DNA of 64,000 nt from Bursaphelenchus xylophilus. Its lineage: Eukaryota > Nematoda > Chromadorea > Rhabditida > Aphelenchoididae. This document shows positions 50,203 to 61,648 of this stretch, one piece after another. A program made the position numbers and the translations under genes. Each line of letters begins with the position of its first letter. Position 1 is the stretch's first letter. Location: positions 3,162,001 through 3,226,000 of the forward strand of contig CAJFCV020000002.1 in assembly GCA_904066235.2 (NCBI GenBank), in the 5' to 3' direction. Below the pieces are notes generated by a model. The model was not told where the DNA came from. It ran no database searches and saw only the letters and a list, made by a program, of their open reading frames with translations.

Positions 50203-50906
50203 CGGGATTCGAGTGCTATTTAAATTGGCAGTTTCACTGGGTTCTCGACGATTCTTTTGTAAAAATCATTCTTTACGGGATTCCCAAAGGGCGGAAATCT
50301 GGAAAAATTTTTTAATTGGAAAAAATTTTATAAAAAAAATTTTAAAAATCTCAAAATTCAAAGAAAAAATGGCTTGGAAAATAAAAAAAATACAAAAATT
50401 TCAATCATTCTCGAATACAAAAAGTTAAATTAGAAAGTTATAAAATAAAAAAAAGCCATCCAATCTCACAATTACCCGCAAATATAATATAAAAAGAGAA
50501 ATATCAAAAATGGCCAAAAAAACGCGCCAAGAATTAATGAAACGAGTAGGCGGTAAACATGTCGCCTTATTAAAATTCGTAATACATCAAAAAGTAAAAA
50601 TGGAAATTTTTGCAATTTGCATTTATTATTAGAATTTTTTTTGCAAAAAATAAAAACAAATTAACATTTTTTTGCGCTGGAACTTAGTTAGGAGTTTCGT
50701 CTATCTTTTCGGTCAAGAGAGTAGGCATAATGCGGAGAGAGGTCAGAGAGTAAAACAACTTTTGGCCTAATCTTTGCCAGTTTTCCGTTAAAAAATCTAT
50801 TTTTTTGCATAAGGATTGCTTTTCATACCAAACTTTTTTCCCAACTTTCGATCTAAAAATCCCGGTCTTTTCTGCAAATCGCAATCTGTAAATCTCTCAC
50901 ACATCC
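50203..50906. other. 5' flank of ptp-3: no feature proven
   Basis: AT-rich; promoter expected but no motif I can support. 50687-50890 is a J-like fragment (AGAGAGTAGGCATAATGCGG, CAACTTTCGATCTAAAAATC). Confidence 0.4.
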
Positions 50907-51844
50907 TACAGGGTGGGCCACTCGAAACGGGTAAGTTTTTTCCTTGGATTTCTCCGCGGAGACTCCGCCGATTTTCCCGAAATTTAGATTTTTCTGTAGC
51001 TGAGACCCGCCATTTTTAACCGGTTGAATTTGAAAAAAATATATTTTGAATTGACCTTTCTGTGCCTTCCCAAAGTTTCGAAGAATTATTTTCGGGCCGA
51101 AACCGCTAAAACTTGGAAAATTTTTGGAATGATTTCGAAAACTTGGCCATTTTTTCGAGTTTTTGGGTGAAATTTTCTAAGTTTTACCTCAGATAACCAT
51201 AAAATATTGTCGTAAAAACAATTTTATTTAACGGCCTGATTATTAATATTTCTATCTGAGTTCGAAATGCCCATTTCCTCTCGCAGCACAAACTTGTAGG
51301 AGCTTTGAGAGTCATGAGAGTCGTGAACAGCTCGAATTGCAGATCGTGAACATCGTCTATCTTTAATCGGGCTGGGCTCCAAGCTTCAATGACTTGGAGC
51401 TGGGGGCTCGTTGCCAATTGTGTGGACTTTTGCAATCTTTTTGAATTTTTTTTTTTTTTTTTTTTGAATGTTCGTGCCTTAATGGTAATACAAACAACCC
51501 TCTTTTGGCTTTCAACTTGCTTTAAACAAGTTTAAGGCGAGCACTAGCAACTTTTTACTCCGCGATTTCCCCCAAAAAAAGCCAAAAATTTTCCAAGTCC
51601 GAGAAAGTCGATTGAAAATCATTCCAAAAATTTTCAAAGTTTTAGCGGTTTCGGCTCGAAAATAATTCTTCAAAACTTTGGGAAGGCACAGAAAGGTCAA
51701 TTCAAAATATATTTTTCTCAAATTCAACCGGTTAAAAATGGCGGGTCTCAGCTACAGAAAAATCTAAATTTCGGGAAAATCGGCGGAGTCTCCGCGGAGA
51801 AATCCAAGGACAAAACTTACCCGTTTCGAGTGGCCCACCCTGTA
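50907..51844. mobile_element. element I: 938-bp transposon with ~290-bp inverted arms
   Basis: Starts TACAGGGTGGGCCACTCGAA and ends with the inverse TTCGAGTGGCCCACCCTGTA. Arms run on through CGGAGTCTCCGCGGAG, CGGTTAAAAATGGCGGGTCT and TAGCGGTTTCGG. TA at both ends. No transposase is visible; open frames are in the arms. The first bases resemble family A, suggesting a shared transposase. Confidence 0.88.
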
Positions 51845-52489
51845 CAATATCCTACAATTGTTAGAAAAACTTCGAACCCCTACCCGGCCCCAAAAAATTG
51901 AGCCTGGCCCGGCCTCCCAGCCATGACTGACCGTAACTCAACAATAAGACAGCCGTAAAAATTCAGTTTTAATCGACTAAGATTGAGGCCAAGCATTACA
52001 CTTTGTAAGGTGCACTTATAACAAATAACTGGATTATTTCGGAGGGGAATCCCGGGGCGGCAATAAGATTATTTTTTTTTCCTTATAAGGGTAAAAAGTG
52101 AAATCATCCCCCGTTTAAGAAACACTATTTCCGCTCTCAAACACGAAAAAAATTTAAAAAAAGGCACGTTGGAAGATGTTTTACAACCCTCCGTTTGCAA
52201 GGAGCTTTAATATATATATATGTATACATAGAGGAAAGGTAAAGGATTTATTATACAACAAATATGGGTAAAATACGTGGTTCTTCTTTCGTGATTCCGA
52301 AAGAAAAAATTTCTATATTAAATAAAAAAAATTGGTGAATTTTGAGTGTTAAAAAAATTATCTGTATACAACGACATAGTCTAAAGTTGTAACAAACAAT
52401 TTTCGCAATCACAATGGTCAATCTTCGAACAAGGTGCAGAAAAGAAGAACCGAGCAAAAAAACTGCCATTTGAATTTTTTTTTTGTTTT
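51845..52489. other. intergenic: no gene seen
   Basis: Unrecognised. One GTAAAATACG at 52268. Confidence 0.4.
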
Positions 52490-52640
52490 TTTTTGTACAG
52501 TGCAAAATATCGCTGCGACAGCGCCTGGAATTTGCACAGTGCAAACGGATTTTTTTAGGTTGCACTGTGAGAAAAGAGAAAAAATGCACCGTGCGTTGGC
52601 GATAAGCGTTAGAAAAAGTTTGAAATGCACTGTGCAAAAT
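52490..52640. repeat. palindrome-bearing F fragment
   Basis: TGTACAGTGCAAAAT, TTTGCACAGTGCAAACGG, TTGCACTGTGAG, ATGCACCGTGCG and ATGCACTGTGCAAAAT within 150 bp, ending where element E begins. Confidence 0.6.
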
Positions 52641-52663
52641 ACTAGTGCGTTCGCGAAGTCGCC

Positions 52664-52707
<44 letters not shown>

Positions 52708-52866
52708 ACTTTTGCACTCTTCAGAGAAACTCAGATTTCAAGCGGCAGCCGAAAAAGCCTATTGCACGGTGCAAAAAGCAAGAAATTGCACAGTGCAAGG
52801 AGAACTTCTGTTTTTGCGCAATGCATGTTGCCGAAATCACTACAGCGACTTCACGAACGGACTAGT
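52641..52866. mobile_element. element E, complete copy with 39-T tract
   Basis: ACTAGTGCGTTCGCGAAGTC and the inverse GACTTCACGAACGGACTAGT define the ends. Inside are a run of 39 T (52668-52706) and the palindromes TTGCACGGTGCAA and TTGCACAGTGCAA. The clearest definition of the E family. Confidence 0.8.
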
Positions 52867-53827
52867 GGAGCAAATGTCTATGCACTTTATGGAAATAGCA
52901 ATGTAAATAATAAGTAAAACAAAATTTTTTTGTTACGATATGCTGACATGTGGCCACAAAAGGTTGTTTCTCTTAAAATTGCATAAGAAAATAGTAATAA
53001 CCCGCGTCTTCGGTAAACAAAAAATTGTTATGTTCCCATCCAAAGGCAAGTCCATTATATCCGACTTTTATCTACGGGAGTGGGGCTGCTGGTACCTTAA
53101 GGTCTGCCTCATAGGGCAAATTTTGAAACTTGACAAAAATTTGAAACTTTGAGGAAAAGCCGGGGCCTACCTGGTCGTCGACAAAACCCGGCCCATTAGC
53201 CGTGTCTGTTTATCCAAAAATCCCAGAAAAACTTTTTTGTTTTTCATAATCCTCCCCAAAAAATTATTGGAAGTCTTCGCGGACCATTCCTGTCAATAAA
53301 GAAGCCATCGGATTCCGGGCGCCGATAACGACGCGTTTAGGGAGTGCGCATGATCCCCGAAGACGGAGGGCCAAGGTTTAACGCGAGTTGAGGCCAAGTC
53401 CGTTTTGCCAAATCTTTTTTCTGGGGAAAATCCGAGATGGTTTTCCTCGGGGATTCGGCGCGATCTTCAGCGATTTATAAGCATAAGGAGTGGGTCAAAG
53501 CGGAGATTTTTTTTGCAAAATATTATATATGGAGTGTTTTTTACGTTTTGGGAGAAAAAGGCAAGGAGAAATATTGGGAAAACTTTTAGTCAAAGGCATT
53601 TAAAATGTTTTTACAACATATAATGTGTATATACTACATGCATTCATTCTTGAAAGCAGTACAAATATTAAAAAATTGAAAAAATCTAAAGAAAAATCGA
53701 AAAAATCAACAAATAAAAGCTTTGAAAATGCCAAATCTTTGATGAAAATAATTACTGCGGAAGTAGAAATGTTAAAAATATAGTAATCCCTCTTCAAAAT
53801 TTATTAAAAACCCCCAAAAAACAATTT
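52867..53827. other. intergenic: no gene seen
   Basis: No recognised exon or repeat between element E and the tRNA gene. Confidence 0.4.
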
Positions 53828-53900
53828 CGACCACGGCAGGATTCGAACCAACAATCTTCGGTTCCGTAGACCGACGCGTTATCCATTGCGCCACGCGGCC
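53828..53900 (-). tRNA. tRNA-Arg (anticodon ACG)
   Basis: A 73-nt cloverleaf on the minus strand. Acceptor GGCCGCG pairs with CGTGGTC (two G-U), discriminator G. D arm GCGCAATGGATAACGC. Anticodon arm TCGGT-CTACGGA-ACCGA, giving anticodon ACG (read as ICG). T arm GTTGG-TTCGAAT-CCTGC. A box (TGGCGCAATGG) and B box (GGTTCGAATCC) are present, and T-rich DNA follows. One oddity: T-stem pair 51-63 is U-U and 50-64 is U-G, so it may be a weak or decaying copy. No intron, no encoded CCA, as expected for a nuclear gene. Confidence 0.9.
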
Positions 53901-54849
53901 ACATTTTCGAAATGCTTTGGGATCCCTCTTTATTAGATTGAGAGGGTGACAAAAGGCAAAATTGAATAAAAATCGTGGTAAAAATAAAGATTTCAAAAAT
54001 AATCGAAAATATTTTTTCGAAAAAGAAGCCATACAAGATATATGGCCGTAAAGTGCCGAAAAATTGCTAACAACTGGTCGTAAATCGAAAATTTCGAAGG
54101 GTTTTTGATGACATCATTAGAAAAAAGGAGGAAAGATATAAAATTTCTGTTGTCAGCAAGACAAAAATGTTTTAAAATACGGAATTCTTGAGGTTTTTGA
54201 CGGAAAAAAGTATATATTTTCAAAAAATTTCCAATAATAATCAAATTAAGGCCAAGAACAGGCCAGAATTTGCATGAATAATATCGCAATGTCTCCAAAA
54301 CATCGCTAATGCTTCCGTGAATGCTCATTCGGCATGTCCGGAAAATCCCTCTCAAAGACGGACGGGGTTTCGAAGAGTGCAAAAAATGCCTCAAAACGGA
54401 AATCTCCAAGTTTTTTCGCGGGCCCCGCGAAATAGCCTGGAATTTAATGTATGACGATTATTGAAATGACCGCAAGGAGGGAGGGGGAAAAGCCTCCAGG
54501 AATGCAATTTTGAAGAGTGTGTGATGTGGGAGGACGGGGGATAAGCGGTAAAAACGTTGGGGAATTGAGGGATTTTTGGAGATTTTTTGATTGTAAATGT
54601 AGAATTAGGTAAGTTTAAGGGAAGATAAATACATTTCGGGTATTCTTAGTATTTACTACGGCAATTAAAGTAAAATTTTTTTTGTAAAGAAAGAAAAAAA
54701 ACAAAAAAATGAGCAAAAAACTGATTAATTTTTTTATCTACAAAATTATAATTTCCTCAAAGGGTAAACGCAAGCTCATGGAATACTACAAAACAAGTAA
54801 TCAACAAAAAAACGGCAAAAAAAGTAAAGTTTTATTGCAAAAATTGCAA
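53901..54849. other. intergenic: no gene seen
   Basis: AT-rich. A minus frame at 53993-54409 has a small mixed region (54290-54420) without a domain. Confidence 0.35.
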
Positions 54850-55175
54850 AAATAAAAAAAAATATCCAAAACCCTAAAAAATCACAAATTTTAGGGAAAA
54901 AATGACCAAAATCCCTGAGGCAAATAATAAAAAAGTTTTGCTGATTAGAGAATACACCACCTTGATATTTTTTTCCTTCCATAAAATATGCATATTTGAC
55001 GGATTTCTGCAAAAAAGTCAAAAAATTTCAAAAAAATCCTAAATTTTAGAGAAAAAACGACTAAAACCCCCAGGCAAATCGTCAAAAACTTTGCTGGGTG
55101 ACCGAACGCCTCACCTGGATAATTTTTCGTTCCCTAAAGTTTGCATATTTGACTGATTTCTGCAAAAAAATGAAA
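54850..55175. repeat. two-unit tandem duplication
   Basis: Two units of about 150-170 bp sharing CTAAATTTTAG-like, GCATATTTGAC.GATTTCTGCAAAAAA and ACC..CCT..ATAATTTTT blocks. Confidence 0.6.
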
Positions 55176-55743
55176 AAATTTTAAAAAAATTGCCACTTAA
55201 AACTACAGTAATTTCTGGCCTAAAAATTGTAAGTCGTCCAAAAAGTCATCGCCCTAATACTTGACCCACCAATTTTCGAAGCCGTTGTCTCCAGTAAAAG
55301 TCCCTAAAAACCGCATTTTTCGCAATTATCCCTTCAAAAACCCCATTGGCACTTTTCGCGGTCCAAAAACTTTGGGGCCGGGATTTTCCCTGCAAAAAGC
55401 AGTGAAAATAACCGAAAAAAGACAAACGCCGTTTATAACGACCTTTTTGTGCGGGGTGGAAACGTTTAACTCGCATTTTTGACCTTTTTCGGCGCCAAGT
55501 GGAAGCAAGTTTTCGCGGGGCCAAAACAAATGCCGCTGGGTATTTATTATGATAATGCAGAAATTCGGTCCAATAGTTATGGTATTTTTGGACGGAGGGG
55601 ATTTTTTTCGAGGTGAATAAACCGATTAGGGCTATTGAGCGGGGAAAATGCCTGGGAGGAAATAAGGGAAATTGAAAATATTCAAAGATCAAATATGGAT
55701 GGAACTTGGGGCGTTGCGATTCTTGGCAGCCAACCAAATAGAA
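55176..55743. other. intergenic: no gene proven
   Basis: Mixed-GC island 55300-55720; both-strand open frames and no domain. Confidence 0.35.
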
Positions 55744-55870
55744 ACACGATTTTTCTACCGTAATCTACATAGTATGACAAAGTTTTTGCGTTGACAACTC
55801 CTTCGTACTGATAGGTGACACAAGTCTATTGAATTTTCAACCACCGCTTTCAAAGTTATGGGAGTTTGTT
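55744..55870. repeat. dispersed repeat fragment K, copy 2
   Basis: TTTTTCTACCGTAATCTACAT then TTGACAACTCCTTCGTACTG; matches the copy at 240-365 in block order. Confidence 0.45.
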
Positions 55871-55978
55871 TTCAAAAAAATTGTTTCTGAACCTTTCAAA
55901 ATGCCTGCATAGCCCTATGGTAACTATTCAAGAATCTTATGCGTCTGGAAACCTAATTTGCAACATCCAGCTGTCAAA

Positions 55979-56008
55979 TTGCTCATTATTTTCCCCACAG
56001 ACTAATAA
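55979..56008. mobile_element. MITE C right end
   Basis: TTGCTCATTATTTTCCCCAC + AGACTAATAAA; solitary. Confidence 0.55.
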
Positions 56009-56044
56009 AGTATCAGTAGGAAGCACCCCAGAAATTTTGTGAAC

Positions 56045-56340
56045 GGACTAGTATTTCCACAAAAAATCATTTTTTTCCCCGAAAAGCTGGCAAAGATATC
56101 GCCAAAAAAGTGCTTTTCTCTCTGACTGTTCTCCGCCTTTCGCCCACTCTCTCGGCCAGAAAGATCGTTGAATATCCTACTGCCCCTGCAGAGCGCAAAC
56201 TACAAATACTACATCTACACAACACAAACGACGGGTGTTTCATTTTCCGGCCCAAATTTCCCTCCCCTCCAGAAAAGTGCGTAGTTTCGCGGCGTAAAAT
56301 TTCAAACATCATGGACAATATTTGCGGCCCCAGTTTTGGT
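56045..56340. mobile_element. element J fragment
   Basis: GCTGGCAAAGATATCGCCAA, TCTCTGACTGTTCTCCGCC and CTCTCTCGGCCAGAAAGATCG, as in other J copies read in reverse. Confidence 0.55.
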
Positions 56341-56379
56341 TCTGTTTTGGAATTTATTTGAAATTTTATATCCTTCAAA

Positions 56380-56960
56380 AAATTTATAGAGTGCCGAAAA
56401 TTGAGCCCGAATGATCCGCATGCAATTTTTTTTTAGAGTTTTGAATAACGATTTTTGACCGAAATTTGGGGGAAAAAATTAATTTTTTGCTCGGAATTTT
56501 GGGAAAAATATCGTTTTTTAGGGAAAGTCGTAGAAAAATCAATTTTTTTATTTTGAAAAATTTTAAAAAAATCATTTATTTTTGTGGAATTTCAAGAAAA
56601 ATTTGATTTTCTGTTGGAAATTTTGCACGAAAAAGTCATTTTTTAAATTCAAATTCCAAAAAATCAATGTTTTGATAGAAATTGAGGAGAAAAATGAAAT
56701 TGAAATCCTAGGCAATACCTGCTTTTTTAGTGGAAATTATTTCTTTCGAGAAAACAATCAATTTTTCAACTGAAATTCCAAAAAAGTCAGCGTTTTGAGT
56801 GGTATTCAGAAGGAAATCTACTGTTTTGTCCAAGATTTGATGGAAAATTCACTTTTTAAATTGAAATTCAAAAGAAAAAATAAATCTTTTTTTGGAAAAT
56901 TAAGAAAAAATTAGAAAAAAAGCTAGATTTATCTCTCAAAAATCTTAAAAATACATATTT
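56380..56960. repeat. degenerate AT-rich repeat
   Basis: Successive short units of the type GAAATT..GGAAAAAATCAATTTTTT, roughly 60 bp apart, too diverged to set boundaries. Confidence 0.4.
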
Positions 56961-57459
56961 CTTTTCTTGAAATTCCAAAAAAAACCACTGAACGAAAGTC
57001 CCGCTGACATGGCTGCTCTCTATAAATCACCAATTTCTTATGAAGCACCATTGTTTGTTGGTAAAAAACCAGCTAATCCTTTGTCCTTTTCGCACAAAAA
57101 ATCTTTTTTGCCGCTTTTCGAAATTTACGCTCTAAAAAGACTTAAGTGATTTCAAAGGAATCTTGCGGCCCTCAGGGTCGTTTTTCATCCGGAATTAACC
57201 ACCCAAAATTTTGGAGAGATGGAAATTTTGGGGAAATTTTTGTTTCTAACGGGTTAAGTAATAAAAAAAGGCTTAGTGGGTCAACGGAAGAGATTTTTTG
57301 AGATTGTTTTGGGAATTTTCACAAATAAAAGTTATAAAGTAAAACGTTTTTAAAAGCCTTTTTTAGAAATGCTTATTTCTTACGGTACTACTCCAAATAT
57401 TCAACGGCATTAAAAAATTTTCTCTAGCTTACGCAAAGTTAGCTAGTGAAAATGTTGCT

Positions 57460-57785
57460 TGCATATCAGTCAGTCTGGAGATTAGTGGCCGGTTGTCGCA
57501 GCAAAATCTTGTCGAAAAAAGGGTGCAGGCGCGAACAAAGTAATTTTACATATTTTGCGTACCATTTGGGCATAGGCCTCATATCAATTTAAGAAATTTT
57601 TAACTTGAGCTTTTCAGAAATATTCGACGTACAACGGTTTTTTGCGATCGTGGAATTACAAAAAATAATTTCACTCGTTTCTACAAAGGTCGAGACCGAA
57701 TTCTTGCATCTATCGATGGAAAAATGATTCTAAATTTGTCCCAAATTTCTTCGAAATATGAGCGTCGCGCGTTGAGGATTTCCCC
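57460..57785. mobile_element. diverged MITE C end and element J fragment
   Basis: TATCAGTCAGTCTGGAGATTAG at 57463, then J-like GGGCATAGGCCTCATATCAA and a terminal GAAATATGAGCGTCGCGCG. Confidence 0.5.
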
Positions 57786-58456
57786 TGTTCCCTGTCAAAT
57801 TGGACAGGACAATTTTGATCAAATTTTAAGCCCTTCAACTTCCCCAATCTTTCTTTCCCCATCTCTATTTCCGTACTAATTTGGGCCAACGAAAAAAACA
57901 GCTCGAATAAAAAAAGGATGCGAATAATAATTCCCGATAAAATCCCCATTGAAAGCCCCTCAAAGAGGCGAAGGGGTAAACTCTTCAATGACGGCGCGGG
58001 AAAGAAAGTATAAGAAGATGTCCAGGAAAGTGTGTAGACAGTGCACGGTAACATTCGAAGATTTACGGAGTAAGTATTTTTTACTCTACATTTTTTTATC
58101 AAAACTAAAAAAGAACTAAAAATTAAAAATTCAAAAATAAATGTCAGTTACTTGAGGTGTCAGCCAACCCGAAAAAACTCAATTTTTTCTTTGCATAATT
58201 CTCTTGGACAATTGTCATTCTCGTCGTGTCAAGTACAAAATAGAATTAAATGTCATGCCAAAAATTGAAAGGAAAGGCGGGTAAACAATTAAAACATGTT
58301 TTACTCGGAAGTAAAATGGAAATTTATAAAAAAATATATGTATATTTAGAAACTGACCAAACAACGTCTGATTCTTAAAAGCAAGTCAAAGATTTTCAAA
58401 ATAATGAATTGCCCACACTACAAGACAGGCTAAATCTGAAAAAAATCGAAGAGCAA
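57786..58456. other. intergenic: no gene proven
   Basis: A minus frame at 57710-58102 (130 codons) contains a hydrophobic stretch (GILSGIIIRILFLFELFF), but there is no family match or splice support. Confidence 0.3.
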
Positions 58457-58614
58457 TATCAGTCTGTCGGGACAATAATGATCGCAGTGCCGCTGCGCCA
58501 ATAGAGTCTGTGAAATGAAAAGCAATTTGATTTTGTCGCAACACAATTCATTTCCTCGGCAGCGATGCGATTTTAGATACGACAGAGTGCTCATTATTTT
58601 TCCGACAGCCTTAT
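58457..58614. mobile_element. MITE C (GAGCAC subfamily)
   Basis: TATCAGTCTGTCGGGACAAT and GTGCTCATTATTTTTCCGAC + AGCCTTATA; complete. A solitary right end follows at 58702-58731. Confidence 0.82.
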
Positions 58615-58729
58615 AGAGCGACAGCAAAATCGCAGGAGTGGTCTTAACGACAAGCACTGGGGAAAAACTTCAGGGCCCAAATTGTAGCCTATTGCTCCGA
58701 AGTGGTCATTATTTTCCCGACAGACTGCT

Positions 58730-59265
58730 AGTGTTTTCATGAAGTGCATGGAATTTTTTTAGCTTTTGCACAGTGCATTTTGAACCTTTTCCCACACTTG
58801 TCGCAAACGCACAGTGCACGTTTCTTTTCGCACAGTGCAAACCGCAAAAAAAGCCGTTTGCACTGTGCAAATTTCGGGCGCCGCCGCAGCGGCGAATTTC
58901 AAACTTGCTTTTGTCGCAGCGATATTTGAAATGCACAGTGCAAAAACAAAGCAAAGTGAAGTGCACGGTGCAAGAAATCGGTGTTTTTTCAGCAGTTCTT
59001 CACTTTCGCACAGTGCATTTTGAACCTTTTCCCACACTTGTCGCAAACGCAAAGTGCGCGTTTCTTTTTGCACAGTGCAAACCCCAAAAAAACCGTTTGC
59101 ACTGTGCAAATTTTGGACGAACTTGTGTCTGCCGCAGCGATATTTTAAATGCACATTGCGACCCCAAAACAAAGTGAAGTGCACGGTGCAAATGCACATT
59201 CTTTTGGGGTGTTTTTTCCGCGATGCGGGCCGCGAAAAATGCCCATGCACTTTTTGAAAATACGA
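58730..59265. mobile_element. element F with internal 240-bp tandem duplication and palindromes
   Basis: A block of about 115 bp (TGCATTTTGAACCTTTTCCC, ACACTTGTCGCAAACGCA, TTTGCACTGTGCAAATTT) occurs at 58767 and again at 59006. About 15 palindrome copies in total. Ends carry CATGAAGTGCATGG and the inverse-like CCATGCACTTTTTG. The 229-codon minus frame over it is made of the repeat. Confidence 0.7.
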
Positions 59266-59684
59266 ATACAAAACCCGCCGTATAAATATGTAAAGTCGAA
59301 CTAAAAAACCCCCAAATTTGAGTTTTTCCCCCAATTTTTCCCCTACAATCGTACAGCCTGTAATTCCAGGCCATAAACTGCTATAAAATGCACTCGTGTC
59401 GCACATTTTCCGGCCCGGAAGAGCGGAGTGTGTTTCCGAACATGACAATTGACAGCCCTCAAAAGTGACACCTTTTCAAAAAGAGAATTTGGAAAGACAA
59501 AAACCACTAACTAATTATTGATTCCGCGTTCAAAACCCGCTCCTTTTTTCGAAGCTTCTTGAACGAAACTGTCTTTTCCTTGGGGACGCCTAAAGTAAAT
59601 GTGCACTTAGTCAAAGGAAAATATTTGGCCAATTTTGGCCGAGGAAATTCCGAATATATTTTTTACCTTATCAGGAAAGGTCGG
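59266..59684. other. intergenic: no gene seen
   Basis: Mixed island 59380-59620; nothing recognised. Confidence 0.35.
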
Positions 59685-59960
59685 CATTCAATTTCTGAAA
59701 GTTTTAGCAACAATAGATGCAGCCAAGACATTGAACGTTCTTTGTCGCAGAGGGAGCACGCGAAACGCGGAGAGCGGTGAGAGAGGAAAACACTTTTTGG
59801 CCATACTTTTGCCAATTAGGTGCGGACAATTTTTTTGTGGAAATATTTGTTCCCTCTACTGTAAAAATGTGTATGAAACTTTTCATACCGAAATTCAGCA
59901 AAAATTGTTAAATTTTCGCCGGCTTTCGATCTAAAAATCTCAGTTGTTTCAGCAAGGAGC
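59685..59960. mobile_element. element J fragment
   Basis: CATTGAACGTTCTTTGTCGC, GGGAGCACGCGAAACGCGGA, TTTTGGCCATACTTTTGCCA and TTTCGATCTAAAAATCTCAG in the J order. Confidence 0.6.
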
Positions 59961-61392
59961 GAGCTAGGATTATCGCATATTTTTTGGAATACGCTTGATA
60001 CAAGTTTTTTGCTTGACCATTGTAGGCGCGGCTGAAAAAAACAGCCAACAAAATGTATAGCAAATTTTAAAAAAAATGAATAAAATTCTTCCCCATAAAT
60101 GAAAGCGTAACACATTCTCTTCAACGAATTGAAAACTTCAACAAAAACACAAAATAATTCCACTCTTCAAACCGCAATATAACGCCGATCCCATAAAATC
60201 CGCACGCTCAAATTGGCAAAAGCAAAAGTTCAAGAGTTGGCAACCATTTTACGACCTGTTCCTTGGCCCCGAATGCCCAATAAAACTTGTCCGCCGCACA
60301 GAAGCGCTATATAATTAAGGGGTTGTAATCCGCCTTTGAACCCGTCCCTTCGTATACGCCCATCTTTTTCCTTTTTACCGCAAAATATATAGACATATGG
60401 CATGTCAAGAAAGGGGAAAATGAAAAGAAAATATTCGTAATTAGGACTTGTATATTATATTAGTATATTATACATGACGAGTTTGTAAAATTAATGGGAA
60501 ATATTTACATGGATATGTTGGAGGCTCTGTATAATGAACAATTTGACCAGCCGCAGGAGTTTTCTTTCTTGGAACGAAACAAACCTGTGTAGAACAAAAA
60601 CTTTCTATAAGGGCTACATCTTTTTTATCGGGTAAGTGCTACAAGTCGAACTGATATATGGCCAATCTCTGACATAATTGTAGAATTTGGAAAAACCAGG
60701 TCGTTGTACATAACTCTGTCATCATTTTTGATTTCAAAGCTATGAAAACTGTATAACAAACTCCCGTACAGTAAAAACTGGCTACAACAAAGTACAATGC
60801 GATCTGCCAAGCCGAGGATTTGGCAGTAAAAATAGAGGTACAACAGGGTTAAAAATTGATTTTTCATCCAGAAAAATTTCGGGCTGCGCGAGCGGAGGGA
60901 ACTAAGCGAAGAATAAAAAAGAACTGTCGGCTGTCAATCAGTCTTCAGCCACCAGACACCGGCCAAATGAAAAGGCCAAGGAAATGAATGAGGGGCGAAT
61001 AAATATCTCCGGATCGGTGGTCATTTTATTGGAAAAGGCGGATTTATTTGATTGGCCAATAAAATCAATGATTACGCAAGTGCGGTAAGGGGAAAAGCAG
61101 GTGTCGGCGCAAGGGTCAAGTCGAGGGGAGCGGGAAGTGCGGGAATTGGAATGCGATATGCTCAGAAATCTACCGGTAAATTTACTTAAAAATTTAATCA
61201 CGTGCCATTCTAAATCCATATAAAAATTACTGAAAATCTTAGCTTGCGCTTCCCAAGCGCCGCCGATACGTTCAACGATCTTTGCTGCCGAGCAAAGATC
61301 GCGAGATGGGAGCGGTCAGAGAGAAAACGGCTTTCTTGACGTATTTTTTCCAACTTCGTAAGAAAAAGTTTAAAAAACGTTTTTTTTTTAAA
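59961..61392. other. intergenic: no gene seen
   Basis: Unrecognised. A J-like piece lies at 61225-61350 (CGTTCAACGATCTTTGCTGC, GCGGTCAGAGAGAAAACGG). Confidence 0.35.
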
Positions 61393-61648
61393 TACAGTAT
61401 GGGACCTGATCTAGTGGCAAAAGGTACCATTTTGCATCCGTGAAGTATCAAAAACGTGGCAAAATGATTCCCTGCCCAGGTGAAAAAGCTCGAATTTCAA
61501 AAGCGCGCCAACTCTTTCTGTGAGGGAAAAGGCACGCCCTTCAAAACGAAGTTTTTCACTTGGAGAGGAAACCATTTTGCCATATTTTTAATGCTTCCCG
61601 GAAGCAAAATGGTACGTTTTTTGCCACTGGATCAGGCCCGTCACTGTA
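61393..61648. mobile_element. element H, copy 2
   Basis: TACAGTATGGGACCTGATCT, AGTGGCAAAAGGTACCATTT and the inverse AAATGGTACGTTTTTTGCCA, CTGGATCAGGCCCGTCACTGTA. A 256-bp near-complete palindrome with TA ends. Confidence 0.78.

Noticed and set aside
57710..58102. 130-codon minus frame with a hydrophobic segment
   Set aside because: It overlaps a J remnant at one end, has no recognisable family and no splice or start context.
58759..59448. 229-codon minus-strand frame
   Set aside because: Most of it is element F with its duplicated palindrome blocks; the repeated peptide phrases come from the DNA repeat.
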